From Pseudomonas sp. RSB 5.4 (GTDB lineage: Bacteria; Pseudomonadota; Gammaproteobacteria; Pseudomonadales; Pseudomonadaceae), in contig NZ_CP146986.1 of assembly GCF_037126175.1 (NCBI RefSeq), forward strand, positions 3,128,501 to 3,192,500: a stretch of 64,000 bases of DNA, read 5' to 3'. This document shows, one piece after another, positions 30,196 through 38,721 of the stretch (its first letter is position 1; the number at the start of each line of letters is the position of its first letter). The notes under the pieces are model-generated. The model had not been told where the DNA came from and made no database searches. It saw only the letters and a program-made list of their open reading frames with translations. The position numbers and the translations under genes were made by a program.

Positions 30196-30964
30196 TCCCC
30201 TGAACCGCCGCGCCGTGTTGCTGGTGCTGCACGACGTAGCACCGTCGACGTGGGCGGATTATCAGCCATTCGTCGAAGCCGTCGATGCGCTGGGCGGCGT
30301 GCCGATGACCTGGTTGGTGGTACCGAATTTCCATGGGCGCGATGCTCTTGAAGCGCATCCGGCGTTCTGTCGCAGGCTCGGCGAGCGGGTGGCCCGTGGC
30401 GATGAACTGGCCTTGCACGGTTTTTACCATGACGACCGCGAGCCGGCGCCGACCACGCCCCGCGACTGGTTCATGCGCCGGATCTACACCCACGAAGGCG
30501 AGTTCTATCACCTGTCCCGCGAAGCCGCGCTTGCGCGACTGCGTGCCGGTATCGAGTTGTTCCAGCGCTACGACTGGCCGTTACACGGTTTCGTCGCCCC
30601 GGCCTGGCTGATGAGCGAGGGTACGCGCCAGGCCTTGCGCGAGTTGCCGTTGCACTACACCAGCGATCCGCAGCATCTTTATTGCCTGCCGGATTTCACC
30701 TCGATCGATGCTCCCGGTCTGGTGTGGAGCGCCCGCAGTGCCTGGCGCCGTGGCCTGTCGAAAGTCCTCAGCGACCAACGCGAGCAGCGCTGGCGTCAGG
30801 CCCCGGTGATTCGCCTCGGCCTGCACCCGGTGGATATACGCTACCGTTACTCGCGAAACTACTGGCTGCAAACCCTCAAACGCCTGCTCGCCGAAGGACG
30901 CATGCCGATGACCAAGATTGACTGGCTGGCGCAACAGCGCGGGCAACTCGGGCACGCCGCATGA
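30188..30964 (+). CDS. DUF2334 polysaccharide-deacetylase-like protein
   Basis: A 258-aa carbohydrate-esterase-4-like protein. Motif 1 is VLHDVAPST (His-Asp), the metal-binding HGFYHDD follows near residue 82, and a catalytic-type RLGLHPVDIR lies near residue 215. These support a metal-dependent deacetylase fold. No signal peptide is seen, so it would act on a cytoplasmic-face intermediate. The ATG at 30188 overlaps the glycosyltransferase end by 8 bp, and the TGA overlaps the next ATG by 4 bp. The substrate is probably the glycosyltransferase product (inference). Confidence 0.87.
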   Translation: MADPLNRRAVLLVLHDVAPSTWADYQPFVEAVDALGGVPMTWLVVPNFHGRDALEAHPAFCRRLGERVARGDELALHGFYHDDREPAPTTPRDWFMRRIYTHEGEFYHLSREAALARLRAGIELFQRYDWPLHGFVAPAWLMSEGTRQALRELPLHYTSDPQHLYCLPDFTSIDAPGLVWSARSAWRRGLSKVLSDQREQRWRQAPVIRLGLHPVDIRYRYSRNYWLQTLKRLLAEGRMPMTKIDWLAQQRGQLGHAA

Positions 30965-31959
30965 GCCGCGGCATTCTGTTGTTGATCGGCCTGCTCGCGG
31001 CGCTGCTGATTCCGCTGCTGCTCGGTGGCAATGAAATCTGGTCACGCCTGCAAAGCTTTCCGCTGCCATGGCTGCTGGTGCTGTTCGGCATGATCCTGCT
31101 CTGCTGGGGTATCAACACCCTGCGCTTGCGGCTGTTACTGGGCGATCAACGAGATCGCGTCTCACCGCTGAAGAGTCTCGGGGTGGTGATGGCCGCCGAG
31201 TTTGCCTATTGCGCCACCCCCGGTGGCAGCGGCGGTCCGCTGACCATCATGGCCCTGCTGGCCCGTTGCGGCGTGCGCCCGGCGCGGGGCAGCGCGGTGT
31301 TTGCGATGGATCAGTTGAGCGATCTGCTGTTCTTTCTCTGCGCCTTGAGCGCAATTCTGATCTACGCGCTGTTCCAGCACCTGAGCGACCGTATGGAATG
31401 GCTGCTGATGGTCAGTGCCGTGTCGTTATTCGGCGGCCTGATCGGTTGTGCACTGTTGGCGCGCTATCATCGCGCACTGATTCGCCTGAGCGGGCGCCTG
31501 TTGGCCCGCATGAACGTCGAGCACAGCACCCGCCGACGCTGGGCGCGCAAGCTCTTGCACTTTCTTGCAGCGTTCACCGATACCCTGAAATTGCCGTGGC
31601 AGACCTTGAGCAAAGTGTTTGCGTTGACGTGCGTGCATTGGCTGCTGCGTTACAGCGTGCTGTATCTGGCGCTGCGCGGGCTGGGTGCGGACTTGCAGTG
31701 GGCCTGGAGCTTTCTGGTGCAGATGCTGTCGCTGGGTGCGGGCCAGTTCACGCTGTTGCCGGGGGGCGCAGGCGCGGCGGAATTGACCTCGGCGGCGCTG
31801 CTGGCGCCCATGGTCGGCAAATCCACAGCGGCGGCGGCAATCCTGATCTGGCGGGCAGTGACGTTCTATTTCTATCTGCTGGTGGGTGGCCCGGTGTTTG
31901 TGCTGATGCTGGGACGACCGTTGCTCAAGAAATTGATGAAGGTCAGACAGGCTTCTTAG
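30961..31959 (+). CDS. Flippase-like integral membrane protein (UPF0104 / LPG synthase TM family)
   Basis: A 332-aa polytopic protein with about eight hydrophobic helices, starting MSRGILLLIGLLAALLIPLLL. The conserved EFAYCATPGGSGGP and LPGGAGAAEL segments mark the lysylphosphatidylglycerol-synthase transmembrane/UPF0104 family. It lacks the cytoplasmic synthetase domain of MprF, so a lipid-moving or acceptor role for the upstream glycosyltransferase product is more likely than lysine transfer. It overlaps the DUF2334 gene by 4 bp, and its 3' end overlaps a convergent small gene by 17 bp. Confidence 0.87.
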   Translation: MSRGILLLIGLLAALLIPLLLGGNEIWSRLQSFPLPWLLVLFGMILLCWGINTLRLRLLLGDQRDRVSPLKSLGVVMAAEFAYCATPGGSGGPLTIMALLARCGVRPARGSAVFAMDQLSDLLFFLCALSAILIYALFQHLSDRMEWLLMVSAVSLFGGLIGCALLARYHRALIRLSGRLLARMNVEHSTRRRWARKLLHFLAAFTDTLKLPWQTLSKVFALTCVHWLLRYSVLYLALRGLGADLQWAWSFLVQMLSLGAGQFTLLPGGAGAAELTSAALLAPMVGKSTAAAAILIWRAVTFYFYLLVGGPVFVLMLGRPLLKKLMKVRQAS

Positions 31960-32119
31960 GTTCGTCCAGCTGTTCTTTCATTTGCTCCCATAATTCGGCA
32001 GCCCCGGGAAACTCTGTCCCGTCCTCCGGCGTCATGTCTTCGGGATCATACCTGCTCAAACACCCCTCACCCACGGTGGCCGGCGCTTTGGAAGTGGCTT
32101 TGTCCAGTGGATCGCTCAT
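31943..32119 (-). CDS. Small acidic protein of unknown function
   Basis: A 58-aa protein, MSDPLDKATSKAPATVGEG, then a Glu/Asp/Pro-rich tail ending EQLDEPKKPV. GAGGA eight bases before the ATG supports it as a real gene. It lies 88 bp downstream of purU on the same strand, separated by a terminator, and its end overlaps the convergent flippase-like gene by 17 bp. I do not recognise a domain; the composition suggests a partly disordered protein. Confidence 0.7.
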   Translation of the reverse strand: MSDPLDKATSKAPATVGEGCLSRYDPEDMTPEDGTEFPGAAELWEQMKEQLDEPKKPV

Positions 32120-32145
32120 GGGCAGTTCCTCAGGGATGAAATGAA

Positions 32146-32187
32146 AAAGGGCCTGGACGATTGAACGCCCAGACCCTTGATTTTTCA
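32146..32187 (-). terminator. Intrinsic terminator of purU
   Basis: On the minus strand an imperfect stem AAGGGTCTGGGCG/CGTCCAGGCCCTT with a six-base loop ends in a T5 run, about 30 bp after the purU stop. Confidence 0.82.
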
Positions 32188-32207
32188 ACCGCAGACTTTC
32201 AGACCGA

Positions 32208-33056
32208 TCAGAACACCACGGTCTTGTTGCCGTGCACCAGCACGCGGTCTTCGAGGTGATAGCGCAGACCACGGGCCAACACCATCTTCTCGACGTCACG
32301 GCCGAAACGCACCATGTCTTCGATGCTGTCGCTGTGGCTGACGCGTACCACGTCCTGCTCGATGATCGGGCCGGCATCCAGCTCTTCGGTCACGTAGTGG
32401 CAGGTCGCGCCGATCAGCTTCACGCCGCGCAGCGACGCCTGATGGTACGGCTTGGCACCGACGAACGACGGCAGGAAGCTGTGGTGAATGTTGATCACCT
32501 TGTGTGCGTATTCGCGGCACAGGGCCGGCGGCAGGATCTGCATGTAGCGCGCCAGCACCACCACTTCGGCGTCGTGCTGCTTGACCAGACGCGAGACTTC
32601 GGCGAAGGCCGGCTCCTTGTCCTGCGGATTGACCGGGACATGGTAATAAGGAATGCCATGCCACTCGACCATGCTGCGCAGGTCATTGTGGTTGGAAATC
32701 ACGCAGGAGATTTCGCAATCGAGCTCGTCGCTGTGCCAGCGGTGCAGCAAGTCTGCCAGACAGTGGGATTCGCGGCTGGCCATCAGCACTACGCGTTTCT
32801 TCTGTTCGGTATCGGTAATGCGCCAGTCCATCGAGAACTCTTCGGCGATCGGCGCAAACTTCTCGCGCAGTACTTCAATACCGAACGGCAGCGAATCGGC
32901 ACGGATCTCGTGACGCATGAAGAACCAGCCGTTCTGATTATCCGAGTGGTGGCTCGCTTCGGTGATCCAACCGTTGTGGGATGCCAGAAAGTTACTGACT
33001 TTGGCAACGATGCCAACGCGGTCAGGGCAGGAAATCACCAACCGAAAGGTGCGCAT
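32208..33056 (-). CDS. purU: Formyltetrahydrofolate deformylase
   Basis: PurU hydrolyses 10-formyl-THF to formate and THF, supplying formate for PurT and balancing one-carbon pools. The 282-aa product has an N-terminal ACT domain (RTFRLVISCPDRVGIVAKV, residues 2-20) and a C-terminal formyltransferase fold. The catalytic Asn-His-Asp set is seen in VINIHHSFLPSF and ELDAGPIIEQD. I use the ATG at 33054-33056; the longer frame adds 26 unrelated residues. Its placement next to mvaT matches PA4314-PA4315. Confidence 0.96.
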   Translation of the reverse strand: MRTFRLVISCPDRVGIVAKVSNFLASHNGWITEASHHSDNQNGWFFMRHEIRADSLPFGIEVLREKFAPIAEEFSMDWRITDTEQKKRVVLMASRESHCLADLLHRWHSDELDCEISCVISNHNDLRSMVEWHGIPYYHVPVNPQDKEPAFAEVSRLVKQHDAEVVVLARYMQILPPALCREYAHKVINIHHSFLPSFVGAKPYHQASLRGVKLIGATCHYVTEELDAGPIIEQDVVRVSHSDSIEDMVRFGRDVEKMVLARGLRYHLEDRVLVHGNKTVVF

Positions 33057-33394
33057 GGGGGAAAAACTCCAGAACTTCGCAAAGGCGGCCATTCTAGCGA
33101 CTGTGCGCGGAAACTGCAGTATTGATGACCACATGTCCGCAGGCAGGCCCGATTAGCGACGCCTGACGCCACGCGCGGCGAAACGATAGTCCTGCAGTGA
33201 AGCTGTTCGGCCAGATAATTGTGAATATTCGTGATGACTGCATCACATTATTTAAATGACCATTCAATTTACCGGTTATTCCTTGCAACTAATTCAAATA
33301 AAAAATCCGGTTAAATGTTTACTTGATGAAACAGCCTGACTATTATTGCGGCACTGTCCCCTGCCATTCAACACATCCGCATAAGGTAGTTACC
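33057..33394. promoter_or_regulatory. AT-rich regulatory region upstream of mvaT
   Basis: The 338-bp space between purU and mvaT is divergent. Its right-hand half (about 33215-33330) is strongly AT-rich against the GC-rich background, with several A/T tracts such as CAAATAAAAAATCC. MvaT is an H-NS-like silencer that prefers AT-rich DNA, so autoregulation is likely. The ribosome site AAGG lies about eight bases before the mvaT ATG. No gene is seen. Confidence 0.65.
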
Positions 33395-33772
33395 ATGTCC
33401 TTGATCAACGAATATCGCGCCACCGAAGAAGCAATCAAAGAGCTGCAAGCCCGTTTGAAGAACCTGTCGCAAGACGACAAATTGCAAGCCGAGCTGGAAT
33501 TCGAAGGCAAACTGCGCACCCTGATGGGCGAATACTCCAAGTCCCTGCGCGACATCATCGCCCTGCTGGATCCGGAATCGAAAACCAAAGGCACCCGTGG
33601 CGCCGCAGTAAAAACTACCGGCACCAAGCGCGCGCGCAAAGTTAAACAATACAAAAACCCGCACAACGGCGAAGTCATCGAAACCAAAGGTGGCAACCAC
33701 AAGACTCTGAAAGAGTGGAAAGCCAAGTGGGGCGGTGACGTGGTTGAAGGCTGGGCTACCCTGCTGGGCTAA
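33395..33772 (+). CDS. mvaT: MvaT, H-NS-family xenogeneic silencer
   Basis: A 125-aa MvaT protein. The N-terminal coiled-coil oligomerisation domain is MSLINEYRATEEAIKELQARL onward to about residue 60; a lysine-rich linker (KTTGTKRARKVKQ) leads to the C-terminal DNA-binding domain with NPHNGEVIETKGGNHKTLKEW, where the Gly-Asn pair enters the minor groove. It silences AT-rich and horizontally acquired genes. The upstream 24 codons of the open frame are not part of the gene. It has its own terminator. Confidence 0.97.
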   Translation: MSLINEYRATEEAIKELQARLKNLSQDDKLQAELEFEGKLRTLMGEYSKSLRDIIALLDPESKTKGTRGAAVKTTGTKRARKVKQYKNPHNGEVIETKGGNHKTLKEWKAKWGGDVVEGWATLLG

Positions 33773-33815
33773 GCCGCAACGCCTGCCGCAGACTGATTCT
33801 GCGACCCATGAAAAA

Positions 33816-33841
33816 CGCCAGCATACGCTGGCGTTTTTTTA
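33816..33841 (+). terminator. Intrinsic terminator of mvaT
   Basis: ACGCCAGC/GCTGGCGT stem, ATAC loop, T-run tail. The A run on the left lets it also serve sbcB on the minus strand. Confidence 0.94.
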
Positions 33842-33875
33842 TGCCCGGCATTTCATGGGCACACTATGTTCGATT

Positions 33876-35306
33876 TCAAAGATTCAAACGTTTGCGCAAT
33901 GCCTCGACATAATTCTGCCACTCATTGAGCACTTGATTCTGTATCGGCGTAGCACTAAGCGCCCATTGCTGCGCGGCCTCGGCAAAAGATTGCAGGGTAT
34001 TAGGCGCGCCCATTTGCGGCTCGGACAAACGCTGCTGACAGAATATTCTCCAGCGTTCTTGCTCCTCGGAATTCAACGTATCGGGAAAGTTGCGTGCGCG
34101 ATATCGAAAGAGTAATTCCGGCAGACGTTCATCATCGAACGGCCAGTGTTCTTGCGCTAATTGTGCCGGATCCGCCGTCCTCACTTGCTCACATAGACGC
34201 CGGTCACGATCACCGATAAATCCATCGTACAACTGCTGTTCCGGATCTTCGCTCGGCGTGAAGTCTTCGCTGGCGTAAATCGCCGCGACTTTATCTTTCC
34301 AAACTTGTTGTGCGTCACTTAGCCGCAGCGCACGTGCCTGATACAGCGCCATGTCCAGGCCCAGGCGCTGCTGATCGTCGGCGCGCAATACCGACAACGG
34401 CGCCACCACCGGGCAGCGATTGATGTGAATCAGTTTCAGCGGCACCGGCAGTTCACCTTCGGCGAGGTCGTCGCGGCGAGTGTACAGGCGCTGGCGCAGG
34501 GTTTCGGCGTCCAGATCCAGCAAGCCTTGCGGATCAAGGTGCAGGTCACAGACGATCAGCGCATTGCGATTGCGCGGATGCCAGGCCAATGGCAGCACCA
34601 CACCGACATAGTGCCGCGCCGCCGAAAAGCGTCCGGAGATATGCACCAGCGGCTGCAATAGACGAATCTGATCCATGACCTTCTGCTTGCTGCGCAGTTG
34701 AAACAGCCAGTCATACAACTTCGGCTGTTTCTCGCGGATCAACCGCGCCAGCGCGATGGTGGCGCGCACGTCCGACAGCGCTTCGTGCGCATGCCCGTGG
34801 TCGATATGGTTGGCGGCCGTAAGACGTTCGAGCTTGAGGGTGACCTTGCCTTCGTCATCGGTCGGCCAGACCAGGCCATCGGGGCGCAACGCATACGCGG
34901 CACGCACCACATCGATCAGGTCCCAGCGACTGTTGCCGCCCTGCCATTCACGGGCATACGGGTCGAAGAAATTGCGGTACAGGCTGTAGCGGGTCATCTC
35001 GTCGTCGAAACGCAAGGTGTTGTAACCCGCGCCGCAAGTGCCGGGCGCCGCCAGTTGCGCATGCACACGGGTCATGAAATCGGCTTCGCTCAGGCCGTGC
35101 TCGGCGAGTTGCCCCGGGGTAATGCCGGTGATCGCGCAGGCCGCCGGGTGCGGCAGGATGTCTTCGCTGGGCTGGCAGTAGAGGTTGACCGGTTCGTCGA
35201 TTTCATTGAGGTCGTGGTCGGTGCGAATCCCGGCGACCTGCAGCGGGCGGTCGTTGCGCGGATTGATGCCGGTGGTTTCGTAGTCGTACCAGAAGATTGA
35301 AGTCAC
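33876..35306 (-). CDS. sbcB: Exodeoxyribonuclease I
   Basis: A 476-aa 3'-5' single-strand exonuclease of mismatch repair and recombination. The DEDD-family exonuclease domain begins SIFWYDYETTGINPRNDRPLQ with the first catalytic Asp/Glu, continues with GYNTLRFDDEMTRYS, and has the third motif in HEALSDVRATIALARL. The SH3-like and C-terminal helical ExoI domains follow. The start is GTG at 35304-35306. Divergent from the RDD operon and convergent with mvaT, as in PA4315-PA4316. Confidence 0.96.
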   Translation of the reverse strand: MTSIFWYDYETTGINPRNDRPLQVAGIRTDHDLNEIDEPVNLYCQPSEDILPHPAACAITGITPGQLAEHGLSEADFMTRVHAQLAAPGTCGAGYNTLRFDDEMTRYSLYRNFFDPYAREWQGGNSRWDLIDVVRAAYALRPDGLVWPTDDEGKVTLKLERLTAANHIDHGHAHEALSDVRATIALARLIREKQPKLYDWLFQLRSKQKVMDQIRLLQPLVHISGRFSAARHYVGVVLPLAWHPRNRNALIVCDLHLDPQGLLDLDAETLRQRLYTRRDDLAEGELPVPLKLIHINRCPVVAPLSVLRADDQQRLGLDMALYQARALRLSDAQQVWKDKVAAIYASEDFTPSEDPEQQLYDGFIGDRDRRLCEQVRTADPAQLAQEHWPFDDERLPELLFRYRARNFPDTLNSEEQERWRIFCQQRLSEPQMGAPNTLQSFAEAAQQWALSATPIQNQVLNEWQNYVEALRKRLNL

Positions 35307-35487
35307 GGGCGGTTCCTGAACTGAAGATCGGCAAAGTCTAGGCGTTGAACCCGCATCGCGGCCAGCGCTGTGTCATTCAAGCCGCGCGCACCACACGATG
35401 TGCAATACATAGTGATGTCGTTTTCCCCCAAGAGGCTGCTAGCATCGGACAGACCTCGCCTCCCGATCCGGCCCCATCAGGTAGCCC

Positions 35488-36213
35488 ATGCTCGAGAACA
35501 CAGCAGCGCCACGGAAAGCACCGCTGAACCCGCCACTCGATACCCGCTATCAAGTGGAAACCCCGGAGGGCATCGACCTGCCGTTGCGCCCGGCCGGGCT
35601 GATGGTGCGCAGCCTCGCCTTCAGCATCGACCTGGGCATTCGCGGAGCCATCCTCGGCGTGCTGTTCCTGCTGCTGGCATTTCTCGGTCAGCTCGGCATG
35701 GGCCTGGGTTCGCTGCTGCTGTTTGCCGTCAGTTGGTGGTACATGGTGCTGTTCGAAGTGCTGCGTCAGGGCCGTTCGCCGGGCAAGCAGTGGATGGGCC
35801 TGCGGGTGATCCACGATGACGGCACACCGATCGGCTGGTCGGCCTCGCTGCTGCGTAACCTGCTGCGTTTCGTCGACATGCTGCCGTTCGGTTATTTCCT
35901 CGGGGCGATCAGTTGCCTGCAGCACCCGACCTTCAAACGCCTGGGCGACATCGCCGCCGGCACCCTGGTGGTCTACAGCGAACGCCCACTCGCACGCCCG
36001 CAACTGCCCGACGCCCAGCCGCGTCGCTCGCCCGTCCCGCTCACCCTCAGCGAACAACGCGCCCTGCTCGCCTTCGCCGAACGCCAAGGCGAACTGTCCC
36101 CAGCGCGGGTCAACGAGCTGGCCGCGCTGCTCGCCCAGCCGCTGCACATCTCGGCGCCCAAAGCGGTCAGCGAACTCAACGGTATCGCCCGCGGCTTGTT
36201 GGGGCCGACATGA
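35488..36213 (+). CDS. RDD-family membrane protein
   Basis: A 241-aa protein, first gene of a six-gene operon. The RDD domain (about residues 38-170) contains the Arg of VRSLAFSIDLGIR and the Asp pair typical of the family, with three hydrophobic helices (about 40-70, 72-95, 128-150). The C-terminal 70 residues are soluble and Pro/Arg-rich. RDD proteins are small membrane proteins of mostly unknown, possibly transport-related, function. It overlaps the SpoIIM-like gene by 4 bp. Confidence 0.88.
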   Translation: MLENTAAPRKAPLNPPLDTRYQVETPEGIDLPLRPAGLMVRSLAFSIDLGIRGAILGVLFLLLAFLGQLGMGLGSLLLFAVSWWYMVLFEVLRQGRSPGKQWMGLRVIHDDGTPIGWSASLLRNLLRFVDMLPFGYFLGAISCLQHPTFKRLGDIAAGTLVVYSERPLARPQLPDAQPRRSPVPLTLSEQRALLAFAERQGELSPARVNELAALLAQPLHISAPKAVSELNGIARGLLGPT

Positions 36214-37187
36214 AGCAGAGTCTTTTCGAAACTCGCCACAAGGCCGAATGGGAGCGCTTCACGCTGGCGCTTGAACGCCTCGAACATGGCAGGGACACCT
36301 CGCAAGTGGCCACTTTCCCCAAGGCTTATCGACGCCTGTGCCAGCATCTGGCGCTGGCACAGGAGCGCGGCTACAGCAGTTTTCTGACCGACTCGCTGCA
36401 ACAACTGGTGTTGCGCGGCCATCAGCAGCTTTACCGGCACCGCACTCGTTTCGGCGCCAACCTGCTGGGTTTCATCCTCGCTGACTTCCCTCGACTGGTG
36501 CGTGCCGAATGGCCGTTCGTGCTGGCCGCCGGCCTAGTGTTTTTCGGCAGCCTGATCGGTTTTGCCTTGCTGGTGTATGCCTTTCCCGAACGGGTCTACA
36601 ACCTGATCCCCGCCGAACAGGTGCGCGAGATGCAGAGCATGTACGACCCGGTGGCCGGGCACCTCGGGCGTTCGGCCGAACGGGCGGCCAGTGAAGACTG
36701 GGTGATGTTCGGCTATTACGTGATGCACAACATCGGCATCGCCTTCCAGACCTTCGCCAGCGGTTTGCTGCTGGGCGTGGGCAGCGCGTTTTTCCTGCTC
36801 TATAACGGCTTGATCATCGGCGCGGTGGCCGGGCATCTGACTGAAATCGGTTTCGGGCAGACGTTCTGGTCGTTCGTGATCGGCCACGGGGCTTTCGAGC
36901 TGAGCGCCATTGCCCTGGCGGGTGCCGCCGGCCTGAAACTCGGCTGGGCGTTGATCGCGCCCGGACGCCTGACGCGCGGTGAAGCACTGAAAACCGCCGC
37001 GCGCACAAGCGTGCTGCTGGTGTGCGGGGTCATGCTGTTCCTGCTGATCGCGGCGTTCATCGAAGCGTACTGGTCGTCGCGGACCGGGGTCACACCGCCG
37101 ATCAAATATGCGGTCGGTGCCGCGTTGTGGATCGCCGTGGCGGCCTATCTGCTGTTCGCCGGAAGGACCCGCCATGCGCCTGAGTGA
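36210..37187 (+). CDS. SpoIIM-family (DUF95) membrane protein
   Basis: A 325-aa membrane protein with an amphipathic N-terminal helical domain (MKQSLFETRHKAEWERF to about residue 100) and five or six membrane helices. The family core GYYVMHNIGIAFQTFASG and FWSFVIGHGAFELSAIAL (about residues 170-235) is complete. SpoIIM is a sporulation membrane protein in Bacillus; non-sporulating relatives are usually next to RDD and MoxR genes, as here. The ATG overlaps the RDD stop, and the 3' end overlaps the next gene by 14 bp. Confidence 0.88.
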   Translation: MKQSLFETRHKAEWERFTLALERLEHGRDTSQVATFPKAYRRLCQHLALAQERGYSSFLTDSLQQLVLRGHQQLYRHRTRFGANLLGFILADFPRLVRAEWPFVLAAGLVFFGSLIGFALLVYAFPERVYNLIPAEQVREMQSMYDPVAGHLGRSAERAASEDWVMFGYYVMHNIGIAFQTFASGLLLGVGSAFFLLYNGLIIGAVAGHLTEIGFGQTFWSFVIGHGAFELSAIALAGAAGLKLGWALIAPGRLTRGEALKTAARTSVLLVCGVMLFLLIAAFIEAYWSSRTGVTPPIKYAVGAALWIAVAAYLLFAGRTRHAPE

Positions 37188-38721
37188 TGCCACTGTAGCG
37201 ATCCGCCCACGCAGCACCTGGGAAGCCATGGACCTGGGTGTGCTCATGAGCCAGCAGCATCGTCGGCTGCTGATGACCAGTTGGGCCATCGTCACCCTGC
37301 CGCTGTTCGTCGTGCTCAGTCTGCTGCTATGGGATTCGCCGTCGCTGGCGGTGTTGATTTTCTGGTGGCTGAAACCGGCCTACGAACGCCTGCCGCTGTA
37401 CATCCTGTCCAAGGCCCTGTTCGGCGAAACGCCCACTCTGAAACAGGCCCTGCGCGAATTTCCGCGACTGCTCAAACCACAACTGCTGGCCAGCCTGACC
37501 TGGCGCCGTCTGAGCCTGAGTCGAAGCTTTCTGCTGCCGGTGGTGCAACTCGAAGGCCTCGACGGCAACGCCCGCCAGCAACGCTTGCAGGTGTTGCTGC
37601 AACGCAATGCCGGCGCTGCGCAATGGCTGACGATCATCGGCATGCATCTGGAGACCGCGCTGTGGATCGGCCTGATGGTGCTGTTCTACATGCTGCTGCC
37701 AGAGCAGATTGAAACCGACTGGGACTGGCAATCGCTGATCCTCGACGCCGATCACCATTGGCGTTGGCTGGAACACCTGACCAACGCCTTCTACGCGCTG
37801 GTGTTGGTGGTCTGGGAACCGATTTATGTCGCCTGCGGCTTCAGCCTGTATCTGAACCGTCGTACCGCACTGGAAGCGTGGGACATCGAGCTGGTATTCC
37901 GTCGTTTGCGCCAGCGCTTGAACAGCAGCGCTCTGGGTTTGCTGTTGGTGGTCTGTCTTTTGCTGCCGGCGGTGCCACCCGTATGGGCTGCAGCCGATCC
38001 CGCCAGCGCACCGGAGGCACCCCGCCTGCAGCACCAACCGCTGACCAGTCAGGCTGCGCACGACAGCATCAAGGCGCTGCTCGAGCAACCACCGTTCAAG
38101 AACAAGGAAAGCGTGACCCGCTACCGCTTTGGCGACGACCCGGCCACCCCGGCCGAGGGCAAACCCGGCGAGCCACCGCAATGGCTGAAAACCCTGCTCG
38201 GCTGGCTCGACGGTCAACACTTCAATGCCTTGGCGGTGTTGATCGAAGTGCTGCTGTGGGGCGCGTTGCTCACGGCCGTCGGCTGGCTGATCTGGCGCTA
38301 CCGCGAGTTCCTGCGCACCTTCGTCAGTCGCCGGACGAAGTTGCGCGCCCGCGTCAGGCCACCTGCGCCGCAACAAGCATTTGGCCTGGACCTGACCCCG
38401 CAATCCTTGCCCGACGACATCGCCGCCAGCGCCGAAAAACTCTGGCAGACCCAGCCGCGCGCGGCGCTGGGCCTGCTCTATCGCGGCTTGCTCAGCCGTC
38501 TGCTGCACGATTTTGCCCTGACCTTGAAACCTGCCGACACCGAGCATCAGGTGCTGCTGCGGGTCGAGCAATTGCAGCGCCCTGAACTGCTGGCGTTCAG
38601 TCGCACGCTGACGCTGCACTGGCAGAACATGGCCTACGGGCACCGCGTGCCGGCGGCACATCTGCAACAGGAACTGTGTGACGGCTGGCGCGCCTTGTTC
38701 GAGCAGGGAGCGCGCCCTTGA
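37174..38721 (+). CDS. DUF4129 membrane protein
   Basis: A 515-aa protein. The N-terminal half has several hydrophobic helices (about residues 35-70, 145-175, 205-225, 255-280), a Pro/Ala-rich periplasmic stretch follows, then another helix near residues 355-375. The DUF4129 domain is at the C-terminus (LGLLYRGLLSRLLHDFALTL, about 430-510). DUF4129 proteins resemble transglutaminase-associated membrane proteins and accompany MoxR/DUF58 genes; function unknown. I use the ATG at 37174. It ends in an overlap with a TTG start. Confidence 0.83.
   Translation: MRLSDATVAIRPRSTWEAMDLGVLMSQQHRRLLMTSWAIVTLPLFVVLSLLLWDSPSLAVLIFWWLKPAYERLPLYILSKALFGETPTLKQALREFPRLLKPQLLASLTWRRLSLSRSFLLPVVQLEGLDGNARQQRLQVLLQRNAGAAQWLTIIGMHLETALWIGLMVLFYMLLPEQIETDWDWQSLILDADHHWRWLEHLTNAFYALVLVVWEPIYVACGFSLYLNRRTALEAWDIELVFRRLRQRLNSSALGLLLVVCLLLPAVPPVWAAADPASAPEAPRLQHQPLTSQAAHDSIKALLEQPPFKNKESVTRYRFGDDPATPAEGKPGEPPQWLKTLLGWLDGQHFNALAVLIEVLLWGALLTAVGWLIWRYREFLRTFVSRRTKLRARVRPPAPQQAFGLDLTPQSLPDDIAASAEKLWQTQPRAALGLLYRGLLSRLLHDFALTLKPADTEHQVLLRVEQLQRPELLAFSRTLTLHWQNMAYGHRVPAAHLQQELCDGWRALFEQGARP

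Noticed and set aside
30961..31959. Calling the membrane protein MprF (lysylphosphatidylglycerol synthase)
   Set aside because: Only the membrane half is present; the tRNA-dependent aminoacyl transferase domain is missing.
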